Below, in pieces: positions 50,788 to 60,784 of a stretch of DNA of 64,000 nt (position 1 is its first letter; each line of letters begins with the position of its first letter). The translations under genes were made by a program, and so were the position numbers. Under the pieces are notes generated by a model. That model did no database searches. It saw only the letters and a list, made by a program, of their open reading frames with translations, and was not told the origin of the DNA. This stretch comes from Phytophthora colocasiae (taxonomy: Eukaryota > Oomycota > Peronosporomycetes > Peronosporales > Peronosporaceae), in assembly GCA_018806915.1 (NCBI GenBank), contig JAGKQI010000100.1:2046001-2110000 (forward strand), in the 5' to 3' direction.

Positions 50788-53700
50788 TTAACGCCGCACA
50801 TTTTGCTGAACGTGGTTGCGAATCTCCTCTGCTGTCGTATCCGTGATCCATGGCAACATCCGTCTCCAATGCATTTCGTTAAACTTGAGCACAGGTACCT
50901 GTCTCGCGACGAAGTTCTTAAAGCGGAAGCTCAAAGACAACGCACTGCCCAGTGATAGAGGTGCTATAGAGCGAAAAAACTCAAGTCGAGAAGCAAAATC
51001 CTTGTCTAGCCCTTTCACATCAGCAGAAAACCCGGGGCAACATAGGCTAGGAGATGGCATCTCATAACCTTCAACGAGTTCCTCGCGAGCGAGTTGGTGG
51101 AGTTGCACGCATAGAGATTCGACAGAAGGCTGAACAACGACCGTGACGTTCGGAAGCTTCCTCAACCGCGCCGCCTCAGGTGGATCACCACCATAGTGGA
51201 CGACCGCTACAACGAATTTCTTGTGCATTGCTAGCAGCATTCCGATGCGCCGACTTTTGACCACATTTTGGCTTGGAGAAGTCATGGCCATTTCATGCAG
51301 TTGCTGTCCTGTCACGAAAAGAACTCCTGCCCGTACACTCAGTAGAGCATCCGCTTCGAGAGATTTGTCGATGGCCACTGTGCACTCAGTGCTTTTCGAA
51401 GACAAAAAGGCAGGAAATGTGTTGGCGTTGGCAAAACTGGAGCTTACGAAGATAACCCACTTTGGTGGTTGACTCTGGCGAACAGATCCAGGCGTAGGAC
51501 TTGTCAGGTCGACGGTTGACGTCGGCTGCTGGGCGCTTTGTGTAGGAGTAACAGTCTTACCACTGCCTGTCGATCCCAGCAGACTAAACGATGGGGTAGA
51601 TACCTCGTCCTCGCGGGATTCTCTGGATATCAAAGTTGCAGCGGAGGTAAACCCACTAGCCACCGAAGAAGCACCAGCTCCATTACTTGACGGAAGTGCT
51701 TGATTTTGAGGTTGGGCTTGCTGCAGTTTTGCTAGCCGTCGCTCTTCCAGCTTCTTTAAAGCCTTCAAACGGTTTGCTTCGACCTTCTTGTGCAGTTCAT
51801 CACTGGTATCCTCAGCTCCATTGATATGACCGCCGGCGGGGACAACCGGCCCATTTGACGAAGAAACCCATCGTTGGGGCCTGCTTGGACTCGATGCAGC
51901 AGGGGTTTCTGTACTGGTGGAAGATGCACCATTCCCCAGCAAATTAAAGCTTGGCGGGGCCATTTCGCTATTGGTCTCTTCCTCTTCTTGAACAGTGTCG
52001 AGGGGATCAGCAGCAGCCAGCAGGGTGAAGCTGGGTGAAGGATCAGCTTCATCGTCTCCATCCTCCGTTACGGTAGCGGAAGCACTCAAAGGACATGATA
52101 ATGCTGGTGATGTAGCTGTCGAATCCTCAGCGGGATTAGAAGCTCGAGAACGCGAACGCAAACGCGGTCTTGGAGACGGAGTGTCCACTTCGTTTGGTCC
52201 GTTGTGCAATTCATCCAGGCAAGCACGTATAATTCCATTAGAAGGGAGTGTGCCCAAGTGCCTTCCACCACGGCGGAGTAGCAGAGGAGAACTTTGCGAC
52301 TCGAACAGTGACCGCGCATAGATAGCTCGCATGTTTGGACTCGATTTTTTCCGGTTCTTTTTCTTTGAGTTGCTGTCTCCAGTGTCTTCGGGAGATGCAA
52401 CCGACTGCGAATATAATAGTTGCGATGAATCGTTGATAAATGAATCATCTGCCCCATCTTTATAGTCGTCTCCGTAGTCATCGTCGTCGTCGTCTTTTGC
52501 CCCACCTCGAACGTCGGCGACATCATCGATATACGCAGCTGCTAAGACGCGCGATGTCTCCCGCCGTCTCTTGGATCGCCTGATGCGCTTCTGCCATGGT
52601 GAAGTCGATACTGGTGATGCTTTCGCTCCTGGCTGTGAGAACATTTGCGACTGGGAGGCATCGTACTTCCGTTTCAGCCTTCGGAAAGTCTTATACTTCT
52701 TTTTAGCTTCAGCAGATGAAGGAGAAGCCAGCAAGTGGCTCGGAGATGAAGCTCGCGCAGCAGGTGAAGGAAGAGGGGGCTTGGGGGATCGAGTCTTAGC
52801 TGGTGGTGGCGTTTTCTGCTGCTCTGGTAAGTTAACTGGGGCTGTCGACTTGCGATGCAGCGGGCAGTATGCCAAAAACAAAGTTCCACAGCCTTGGTCT
52901 TCGCCGTTAGGTGGGTCCAGTTGGTCCATACGATAACGCGCGAAAGCAGCACAGCTGACATGAAACGCGGCCAGACAGCGCTTGTGTGCACACTGGATAA
53001 TTCCACCCCCCTTCTGCGAGTTGCAAAGAGAGCAGTGCAGCGTTTTGCGGTCTGGATCCAATCTTTTCAAATTGCCTAGAATAAGCTGATCGTTTTCCCC
53101 CTGCTCCACTCGAAATTCTGGAATCCACAAGAAACACTGAACGTGAACCCACTTGCCGCATTCGGTCCGTTTATATGCACCACCACGGTGCGGGCAAAGC
53201 TGACAGCGCAGCTGGCGTGTGGCGACTGTACTAGCGCTAGTCTGGGCCTCCGTGCAGACATCGCAAAACCACTTGTCTTCAGGCACAACGTGTATCCCGT
53301 AGCAGAACTGATGAACTGCCAGATTACAACCATCGCAAAACACGATCGGATCGTCGTCGTACGACTCACTCTCAAGACAAACTGAGCAACATTCATCTTC
53401 TTCTTGTTCCGGTTGGGACTCTTTTCGTTGGCTTGGCACTGCATACTGGCAGGTATCGTTATCTTTGACCACAAGAGCGTGAGCCAACAAAGTCGACGGT
53501 GAAGTCGGTGCTATCTCAACTGGTTCCATTTTTTCTCCAGATATCGCAACGATGGAATGTGCCTGTTTCTTCGTAAGATCAACGACGTGTAGATCTGCAT
53601 CGGAATGCCACTCCATCTCGATTTTTGTGGTATTCTGGTGCATCTCATCAACCTCATCTCCATCAGTGCTGTCTTCAACTGATTGGGACGTTGTCGCTAA

Positions 53701-56700
53701 AGTTACTGCAGCAACCAACTCCGGTGACATTGCTGGCTTCGTTGGAGCGACTACAGCTTCAGTATTGAGAGGTGGAAGCAGGGCGAAAGAAAAGGCAGAG
53801 GCTTCTTCCTCATCTTGGCGTTCGTCTTCTGATCCCACCATAGTCTTACTTCCGATACCCGGAGGAAGTAGCGCAAAAGAAAATGCAGAGGATTCTTCAT
53901 GCCCATTTTCTGGTGTTTCATTCTCTTGTTGGAGTTCTGCCTTGTTTCCAACCACAGTCAGATTTGGATGTGCACTATCAACACTATCGTTTTGATCCAA
54001 CGGAGCGCCGACCTCTTTATCATCGTCAAATTGCAGTTGCCGTGTGCTACGATGGCGAGAAGCTACTGGATGTTGCACGGTAGCCTCCATGTCAATCTCC
54101 TCCGCAACACCTCGTTGACAGACAGCCTCGCTTGCAGAATCAGACGTGAGCGTCAAGGGTAACGATGCCGACATTTGTTGCGACCTCTCCTCGTTGTCGG
54201 CATTTTCAGAATTGGCGAGCTTACCAATGGGTATTACTTGTTGCTCTTCCAATCCATGAGCAGCACCATTGTCACTCGTCACAGTCGCCATCTTCGTTTG
54301 GGATGCTACTTGAGACGGGCTCTCGACACCGGGTACTGTTTTCTGCTTCTTCGGCGAGGGATTCATAATCTGGTCATTTTGACGGCGTTTGCTGCAACTC
54401 TTTGGCTGGTCCTCCTCTTCTACAACAGCGGTAATTTGAGTGGCTGGGTCGATGAACTCTGGGCTGAAGTGTGTGTCAAAAGTATCCACCGACTGCGTCA
54501 TTGCAGAAAATGAATCATCATCACATTTGCTGTCGCCAACGATTACATCTTCAGGGCTGGATTCTCGCCAAGGAGAGCCAATTTCGCTGTCAGTTTCCTC
54601 TTTGTCAGTGCTCGTCCTGATTCTACGGCGTTTTTTGCCCACCCTCGTAGTTTCAGTGAGTCCGCTGTCCTCGAGTGAGCCTGACTGTGCGAGTTCGGTC
54701 GGTTCTTTAGCTGTATATGTACTGTTGCCGGCACCTTTAAGCGCGTCTTCATCTTCGGAATCCATCTCCAACACTTCCTCGAGGCCGTGGATTTTTCGCA
54801 CAAGACCCTGCAAAATAAAGGATCGAGTGGAATATCCCACACGAGTGCCCACACCTTTCCGAGATAACAAACTACGCGGTTGACGTCGGAGTAAATGCAT
54901 CCGGTTAGCGACAACGGGAAACAATTTATTTCTCGAACTCGACGCAAAGTTTGGTGGGAAGTACTTCATCAAAGCCACTGCTCGCTCAGCATCGGTGAGC
55001 TGCCACAAATCAGGATCAAGCGCCACTGATGCAGTTTTACCACCAACTTGCGACGCGTGAAAAGTTGGAATCTTCATCTCCAATTCCTTTAACTGGGGGG
55101 AAATGCCAGGAGGTAACATGCGAGGGCACTTCGAATACGTGAACCTGCCCTTAAACGTGGTAAGAGCACGGCTCACGGTTTTCGCAGCTGATGCACTACG
55201 CGCCAACTTCTTCTGTTCATCGCCTTCAGTTACAAGAATGATGACTCTACCCACGCGTTTGCGGCCTGTTCTTCCCATTCGTTGGATCATCCGCACAGGA
55301 GAGGTAAGCGCGTCAAACGAGACAATCAGATCGACTTCACCGATATCCAAACCCTCTTCTGCAATGCAAGTCGCCACGAGGACATTAAACTCACCCAAAC
55401 GAAACCTGCGAACGATTTCTTGCTGCATTTTCTGTGTCTGCCCTTTGATCGACTTGGTTTTACCAGTTGCACCCTGGCCAATGAACGGTTGGACGTTCAG
55501 GAGTGGCGCTAGAGGACGCAGCAGCGAAACGATCTCCGAAACACTTGCTCGATACTGCGTGAATACGATCGCACGTGTGCTGGATTCGCCAGCAGCATGA
55601 CGTTGAAAGTGCTCCAATAAGACCTCACGAAGTTTAACCAGCTTTGGGTGGCTAGCAGTATGCGTAGAGCTGCTGTCGTTGTCAGTCACCGCCAGGTTTA
55701 ACTCAAGCGCTTGAAACTCTGGTGACAGCAACATTTCTCTCTTGGACCACGACATTTTACCTTTCTTCCGCTCCTCTATCCAATTTGTAATCTGGTCGCG
55801 AAAACTACTCAATCCATGGCCCGTCAACAAACTCTTCGCGTGAAGCAAGCTCACAAGAAGAGCCAAATCGCTTTCAGCACTACGATTGGAAGCGTAATTG
55901 GGGCTTTTTCGAAATTTCTCGCGAGCTTGCAGCACATACCAGCTCGATATCTTCTCCGGGTCGGTGTACTGAATAATATTAGCCCGGAGTAGTCGTTGTA
56001 TGACCGGTGTCAAGCATTTCAGAAATTGCGCCTTAATTTCCATAATCTGTTCACCTAGGCGACAGACAATCACTTCTTCCTGACGCGCATGAGTATACTT
56101 CTTCACATCAGGATCATCAGCTGATCGACTTTCAATGTGGGATATCCGCAAGTTTGTCACCACATCCTGGATCACGTCAAATTTGGCTCCAGGTGTGGCT
56201 GAAAGCGCTAGGATTCGGAAGAAGCGCGTCTTCGTTTCAATCTCCTGCACCACACAACAATACGCATAATTACCCGTGGCTCGGTGGGCTTCGTCCACCA
56301 CAACACACACAAACTTTTCCGCAGCGCATATACCTCGTCGTAGGTCGTTCTGTAAACTCTGTGGGGTGCAGAAGAAGACGCGCCTCGAATTCCAGAGAAC
56401 GCGGCGCATCGTTGGCGCCACATTACCCTGCAGCTCTGCAGTATCCGACAGCGGGATACCCATAATCTCATGACAAGCTTTGATCTGCTGCGCCACCAGC
56501 GGCTTCGTGGGAGCCATGAACACGATCTTTCCAGTCGGGAACCATCGATAGAAATTGTACATGACCACAGCAGCCACCAGCGTCTTGCCCAGTCCCGTCG
56601 GTAGTGACACCATTGTATTATGATACAGAGCCTTCTCTGCAATTGTCAACTGGTAATCTCGAATAGAGTAATTGGTCGGGTACACAAAATGCTGAGCTGC

Positions 56701-57321
56701 TTCGTAGTTGATCTGGGGAAGATTTGGCTGCGCTTCAACGTCTAGATACCTCTTTTGAGCTTGAATATCTTCTCCTGCAGCATGTCGGGGCACTTGTACG
56801 GGAGATGAAGCTGGTATATTTTCAAGAGGAGCTGTAGAAACCTGTCCAGAGCGTCTTGACGTCAGTACAAGTCTTGATCCTGTGGCTGCATGGCTCAGCA
56901 TTGTCTGCGACTGTTCTCCATCCCTAGAAGAGCTGAAAGGCGATGGTTCAGAGCGTCCAACGTCCTGCTGTCTCTGCGACGACCCGTTAAAGGTCAGTCG
57001 AACTTGTACTGTCTTCTTGGCAGTGGCTGGTGCTGTTACTGTAGCTCTCGATGGTGACGTCTGTGTTTGCTCCTGATACGTCTGTCCACGTGGTGTATTG
57101 CACACTTGGCAGGCTGTTCTGGCTGCTTCATTGCGTAGCGTACAGGACCTGCAGTTCCATGGTTCGTTATGAGAAAATGAATTTGAGCTTACACTATTCA
57201 CTGTATCTCGAGCTGTAGACGGAATCTGAGGCTGATTCTTGTGGCTGGTGGTCTCTAGGTGACGCTTCTCCAACGCGTCGATCTCTGACAGCAGCGCGTC
57301 GTCCCATTCGTCCTCCTCCAT
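50788..57321 (-). CDS. FANCM-like DNA helicase fused to a PHD-zinc knuckle-PHD module
   Basis: 2,177 aa in one uninterrupted frame. Residues ~55-80: RanBP2-type zinc finger (WNCRSCTLRNEAARTACQVC). ~235-720: superfamily 2 helicase of the FANCM/Mph1 type with LPTGLGKTLVAAVVMYNF (~237), APTKPLVAQQI, VVVDEAHRATGNYAY (~340) and QRMGRTGRKRVG (~680). ~1310-1360: PHD finger (CCSVCLES, CDGCNLAVHQFCYG). ~1370-1460: extended PHD (CQLCPHRGGAYKRT, WVHVQCFLWIPE, CAHKRCLAAFHVSCAAFARY), together a PZP reader as in JADE/BRPF/AF10 proteins. From ~1945 the C-terminus (PKWVIFVSSSF, KKFVVAVVHYGG) may be an ERCC4-like plus helix-hairpin-helix end, as in FANCM; that part is tentative. FANCM remodels replication forks; chromatin reading is inferred. 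Confidence 0.88.
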   Translation of the reverse strand: MEEDEWDDALLSEIDALEKRHLETTSHKNQPQIPSTARDTVNSVSSNSFSHNEPWNCRSCTLRNEAARTACQVCNTPRGQTYQEQTQTSPSRATVTAPATAKKTVQVRLTFNGSSQRQQDVGRSEPSPFSSSRDGEQSQTMLSHAATGSRLVLTSRRSGQVSTAPLENIPASSPVQVPRHAAGEDIQAQKRYLDVEAQPNLPQINYEAAQHFVYPTNYSIRDYQLTIAEKALYHNTMVSLPTGLGKTLVAAVVMYNFYRWFPTGKIVFMAPTKPLVAQQIKACHEIMGIPLSDTAELQGNVAPTMRRVLWNSRRVFFCTPQSLQNDLRRGICAAEKFVCVVVDEAHRATGNYAYCCVVQEIETKTRFFRILALSATPGAKFDVIQDVVTNLRISHIESRSADDPDVKKYTHARQEEVIVCRLGEQIMEIKAQFLKCLTPVIQRLLRANIIQYTDPEKISSWYVLQAREKFRKSPNYASNRSAESDLALLVSLLHAKSLLTGHGLSSFRDQITNWIEERKKGKMSWSKREMLLSPEFQALELNLAVTDNDSSSTHTASHPKLVKLREVLLEHFQRHAAGESSTRAIVFTQYRASVSEIVSLLRPLAPLLNVQPFIGQGATGKTKSIKGQTQKMQQEIVRRFRLGEFNVLVATCIAEEGLDIGEVDLIVSFDALTSPVRMIQRMGRTGRKRVGRVIILVTEGDEQKKLARSASAAKTVSRALTTFKGRFTYSKCPRMLPPGISPQLKELEMKIPTFHASQVGGKTASVALDPDLWQLTDAERAVALMKYFPPNFASSSRNKLFPVVANRMHLLRRQPRSLLSRKGVGTRVGYSTRSFILQGLVRKIHGLEEVLEMDSEDEDALKGAGNSTYTAKEPTELAQSGSLEDSGLTETTRVGKKRRRIRTSTDKEETDSEIGSPWRESSPEDVIVGDSKCDDDSFSAMTQSVDTFDTHFSPEFIDPATQITAVVEEEDQPKSCSKRRQNDQIMNPSPKKQKTVPGVESPSQVASQTKMATVTSDNGAAHGLEEQQVIPIGKLANSENADNEERSQQMSASLPLTLTSDSASEAVCQRGVAEEIDMEATVQHPVASRHRSTRQLQFDDDKEVGAPLDQNDSVDSAHPNLTVVGNKAELQQENETPENGHEESSAFSFALLPPGIGSKTMVGSEDERQDEEEASAFSFALLPPLNTEAVVAPTKPAMSPELVAAVTLATTSQSVEDSTDGDEVDEMHQNTTKIEMEWHSDADLHVVDLTKKQAHSIVAISGEKMEPVEIAPTSPSTLLAHALVVKDNDTCQYAVPSQRKESQPEQEEDECCSVCLESESYDDDPIVFCDGCNLAVHQFCYGIHVVPEDKWFCDVCTEAQTSASTVATRQLRCQLCPHRGGAYKRTECGKWVHVQCFLWIPEFRVEQGENDQLILGNLKRLDPDRKTLHCSLCNSQKGGGIIQCAHKRCLAAFHVSCAAFARYRMDQLDPPNGEDQGCGTLFLAYCPLHRKSTAPVNLPEQQKTPPPAKTRSPKPPLPSPAARASSPSHLLASPSSAEAKKKYKTFRRLKRKYDASQSQMFSQPGAKASPVSTSPWQKRIRRSKRRRETSRVLAAAYIDDVADVRGGAKDDDDDDYGDDYKDGADDSFINDSSQLLYSQSVASPEDTGDSNSKKKNRKKSSPNMRAIYARSLFESQSSPLLLRRGGRHLGTLPSNGIIRACLDELHNGPNEVDTPSPRPRLRSRSRASNPAEDSTATSPALSCPLSASATVTEDGDDEADPSPSFTLLAAADPLDTVQEEEETNSEMAPPSFNLLGNGASSTSTETPAASSPSRPQRWVSSSNGPVVPAGGHINGAEDTSDELHKKVEANRLKALKKLEERRLAKLQQAQPQNQALPSSNGAGASSVASGFTSAATLISRESREDEVSTPSFSLLGSTGSGKTVTPTQSAQQPTSTVDLTSPTPGSVRQSQPPKWVIFVSSSFANANTFPAFLSSKSTECTVAIDKSLEADALLSVRAGVLFVTGQQLHEMAMTSPSQNVVKSRRIGMLLAMHKKFVVAVVHYGGDPPEAARLRKLPNVTVVVQPSVESLCVQLHQLAREELVEGYEMPSPSLCCPGFSADVKGLDKDFASRLEFFRSIAPLSLGSALSLSFRFKNFVARQVPVLKFNEMHWRRMLPWITDTTAEEIRNHVQQNVRR

Positions 57322-57490
57322 CGCACGAAGAAGACCCAGGCCGTCTCAATGCGGGCTCCTCTTTCCTCAACCTTTGCAAGAGTGATGGTCGAGTAAAAAC
57401 CTTCCTTTTCGAATGGAATATGCTATTAAATAGTATTCATCACTAAAGCATTTATAGCTCACATATTGATCGGAGACCTATAGACAGAGT
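57322..57490. promoter_or_regulatory. Divergent promoter region, helicase / DIX-ELMO gene
   Basis: 169 bp between two divergent start codons. The minus strand contains tcactcttgcaaagg, a weak match to the oomycete initiator. No other element was recognised. Confidence 0.4.
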
Positions 57491-58687
57491 ATGGCACGCG
57501 AGCGCGAGTGCGGCGTCTTGTGTCGCTATTTCTTCCAGCAGATGCTGCTGGAGGCCGACGATGCGCGACTGGAGGAATTCTCTTCCTCCCTCTTGCTGTC
57601 GTCTCGCCCTACGCTGTCCGAATTGCGTCGCAAGTTTCCATTTGAGGGTACTTACCACTTCCGTCTACAAACTGGGGGCTCTGACTACTGCTGGAGAGAT
57701 CTGACGGACGAGACTCGAGTGCTCCCAGTGTCCAACAATGGGGAAGTTCATGTGAAAGTTCTGCAATTGGAACCAGCTGAGGAAGGGGAGAAAACCAGCA
57801 AGAAACCAGTGCAGGAGGAGCTCGTGGATGTTTCTGAAGACCGTCAGTTCCGCGCCTTCTTCCATTGGCAGAACCAGCTTCAAAATGAGGGGAATGCTGG
57901 TTATCCCATGCCACAGCCTCAGCAGACACAGCAGCAAGACGTGGGCAGTGTCCTCTTTGGTGTCAAGAAGGCACTTGCTTCTAAGATGAAGAGCTCCGCT
58001 ATGGCCCAAACGCTGCAAAAACGCTCAGTACAAATGTGGGAGAAGGTTACGGCTGTTGCTGGTGTTGGAGGATCAGGCAGCGCTCCACCTACAGCGACGG
58101 CATTAGCACAACTTGCGAAGCTCATTGGCGCCATGAAGGACCCGTTGCATCCTGGAAATCCTAAACACGTCGACATGCTTCAGCGGTTATGGGCTTCCTG
58201 TTTCGACGCGAAGCCGTTTGCAGTGACAAGCGCCGAATGGAACCGGCTTGGATTCCGACATGGAGACCCTACACGTGAACTGCAGTTTCTACTGCCACTA
58301 CAGTGTCTGGTGTTCTTCCATGAGGTGCATCGTACGGTGGCGCTACCCATTCTCAACGATCAAAGCGGACCAGAAGCTTATTCTTACGCGATGGTAGGCT
58401 CCCAGATCACATATCTGCTCACTGACCTTCTGCAGTTGAGAGATGGAGGTTGTTTGGGGTCTGAACGCCCATTTTGGAGGCTTTTTGAGGACCCGATGGC
58501 TTTCTTTGAGCTCTACTGCGTCGCCTTCCGTGCTTTCGACGCATCGTGGAAGCTCAACTCAGTCAACTCGACCGATATCAACTTCCACCTCAACTACGTG
58601 GGGGATTTCGCACAGGAACTACTTCGTCGTGGGCCTGAGAACGTGGCTAGTCTCGTCGAACATGCTTATCAGCTGCAGAACTGGTAG
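57491..58687 (+). CDS. DIX-ELMO domain protein
   Basis: 398 aa, single exon. Residues ~39-92 fit a DIX domain: LSELRRKFPFEGTYHFRLQ, then WRDLTDETRVLPVSNNGEVH and VKVLQLE, matching the Axin/Dishevelled pattern YxxFFK..VLPVFEEKI. Residues ~215-380 are an ELMO/CED-12 domain: LIGAMKDPLHPGNPKHVDML, LWASCF, EWNRLGFRHGDPTRELQ, LLPLQCLVFF. ELMO domains act as GAPs for Arf/Arl GTPases or with DOCK proteins; DIX domains polymerise head to tail. The pairing suggests a self-assembling ELMO regulator, an inference. It is divergent from the FANCM-like gene. Confidence 0.82.
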   Translation: MARERECGVLCRYFFQQMLLEADDARLEEFSSSLLLSSRPTLSELRRKFPFEGTYHFRLQTGGSDYCWRDLTDETRVLPVSNNGEVHVKVLQLEPAEEGEKTSKKPVQEELVDVSEDRQFRAFFHWQNQLQNEGNAGYPMPQPQQTQQQDVGSVLFGVKKALASKMKSSAMAQTLQKRSVQMWEKVTAVAGVGGSGSAPPTATALAQLAKLIGAMKDPLHPGNPKHVDMLQRLWASCFDAKPFAVTSAEWNRLGFRHGDPTRELQFLLPLQCLVFFHEVHRTVALPILNDQSGPEAYSYAMVGSQITYLLTDLLQLRDGGCLGSERPFWRLFEDPMAFFELYCVAFRAFDASWKLNSVNSTDINFHLNYVGDFAQELLRRGPENVASLVEHAYQLQNW

Positions 58688-58747
58688 GCCAGGCAGAATC
58701 AAACGGGAGCTTGATAAAATATGCAATTTATACACTTTGATTCCACA

Positions 58748-60515
58748 CTACAGCTGAACTGCAACCATTGTCTTGATCAGATCTTGCACACTTGGCGCAG
58801 TAGCTCCAGTGGAATAGATTTGCTGTGGGAATGCCTTGTGGAGCTTCTTCATCAGGTCCTTCCGTTTCTCTGGGGTGTCCATATGAGCAAACACGGAGCT
58901 TTCCTTGACTTTATCCGACTACAAAGTAGGAACACAGTGAGTTATGATCCAAGGGAAGAACGAGAAGCCTATTGTCGCGTACCAGCGTTGAGTCTTGCAA
59001 GCCTCGAATGAGCGTTTCTTGCACGTCACGGTAGACGAACACTGTACCTGATGTGCTAATGCCTACGATGGTGGGGTCGACTTGTACTGAGAAATCGTGG
59101 ATGCCCACTGCTTATTCAAGGGGAGATCAGCACAGATTGAGGCGCCAGGAAGTAAATATCACAACCTACCACAAAACATGGAGCAACCAGGCAGCAACAT
59201 CCGGAAGCGCACCAGTCTTCGCTCGCTCTGGATAGCGTACATTTGTCCACTCCAAGTGCAGACAACAATCTATCATCATTAACAGTACGGTCAAATACTA
59301 GCAAACAGGTAACGCAAACTCATTCTTGACCTACCGCATCCTGGCGATCCCCTCCTGGTGCTGTCATCTCAAGCTTGTCGGCGTTCACCACAGCTTCTGG
59401 CAACTGAACAAGCAGTAGTCACATGACCCAATGTCAACACAAAATGAACTCACTAACTACGCCACAACGTCTAACAAACCTGGAAATCCCATTGTCTCTC
59501 TCCAGACGCTGAAAACAGTGACACCAGTCCATTCATCGACACAAGGGCATTCATGCCTCGTTCTCCTGCCAGCGCGATATCACACACCACAAAGGTGATG
59601 CCATCATTTCCAGTCGGTGGGCCATCCCAAGGCGCGATCGTCCGCTTGTCGATCGGGGGGTCCGCAGTCGGCCCGCCAATCGAAAACACACCACCAGAAA
59701 AGCACCGAGCGAGAAGCTGAGGTGACTTCTGCTGTGGGATTATCAGCGTTTCAATCTCATCGTTGATTTCCATTTGAGCGACCTGGGAGTATTCCGACAG
59801 CTGATCAACAAAACTCCAGTAAGTTAGCTCGCTACGAATTACTCAGACATCAATGAACAGAGAACAAACCAGATCGGGGTCTACACGATTCAAACTACTC
59901 GTGGTAGATCGATAGACGAGCAACCTTCCATCACGCGTTGCAATGATCAGCTCGCCGTTCACGTGCACCACGTCACAGATATTGAGAGCAACACTCTATC
60001 AAGTTAAACCTCAGTAAGTCTTCAGTAATACACAGTAATACATCTCCAGTCGTACGCACAAATTCAAAGCACAACTGCAGCACTTCAGCTCCTTCCACTG
60101 AGCGGAACACGAAGCACGTTCCTTCCGCTGTAGCCACAATAATGCGCGTCTATTCCGTACAACAGCAGCAACTCATTAACATCTTCCTTCTGCATCAGCA
60201 ATCAGTAGTACTCACATCTCCAGCGAAGGAATCGTCCAAGCAAATAGCTGTAACGGATCCGTTCACCTCGCAGCTCCTCCACTGCGTCAGTCGATCCCCC
60301 ACAATCTTAAACACTGAGACTTTGCCTAAGAGCGAGCCAAAAAGCAGCTCCGTCGCGCCATCTCCGTCCACGTCGCCCACCGCATGTGCATTCGTCAGGA
60401 CTTTCCCATCCAGTTGCGCCGCGTACGTAGGCGTCAACTCCAGCTACACACACACAAACCTTAGCTCTCAGTTTATCTAAGTTGTAGAAGCTCATACATG
60501 TACCTGTCCACGCAT
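58748..60515 (-). CDS. ITFG2-like protein (KICSTOR subunit family), nine exons
   Basis: Proposed exons on the minus strand: 60504-60515, 60216-60443, 60042-60151, 59870-59995, 59480-59800, 59335-59403, 59170-59269, 58983-59107, 58748-58918; introns 46-76 bp, all GT..AG. Protein ~420 aa (human ITFG2 is of similar length). An FG-GAP-type strand DVDGDGATELLFGSLLGKVS, then ELIIATRDGRLLVYRS, FVVCDIALAGERGMNALVSM, IVVCTWSGQMYAIQSERRLV and GISTSGTVFVYRDV trace a beta-propeller that follows ITFG2 from end to end. In animals ITFG2 is part of KICSTOR, which anchors GATOR1 to lysosomes to restrain TORC1. Exon 3 needs one extra base near 60117-60124 (A-run) to stay in frame. Confidence 0.8.
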
Positions 60516-60684
60516 GTTATTAAAGTGCGAGGTCACTGTTGCGGGTATTGCTTCTTATTTTGTCTGACAAAAACGGAGTACAAGCTGTACGCCGCTTCTG
60601 CAGGATCAGACGTTGAAGCAGTTAATCGATTGCCTAAATCGTCCGAACGTCCGGCACTTGGTCATTCCCCTCCAGCCCCCAAAG
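60516..60684. promoter_or_regulatory. Divergent promoter with oomycete-type initiator
   Basis: Between ITFG2-like and P5CR genes. TCATTCCCC at 60662-60670 fits the oomycete initiator core TCATTYYNC and lies 14 bp before ATG 60685, consistent with the very short leaders typical of oomycete transcripts. Confidence 0.5.
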
Positions 60685-60784
60685 ATGTTGTCGCTCGCCT
60701 CCAAGCTCCGTCCTCTTCGTGCCCCCTGTGCTGCGCGCCTCCTTTGCCTCTGGAGGCTTCGCACGTTCCCGGAAGAGCCAGCAG

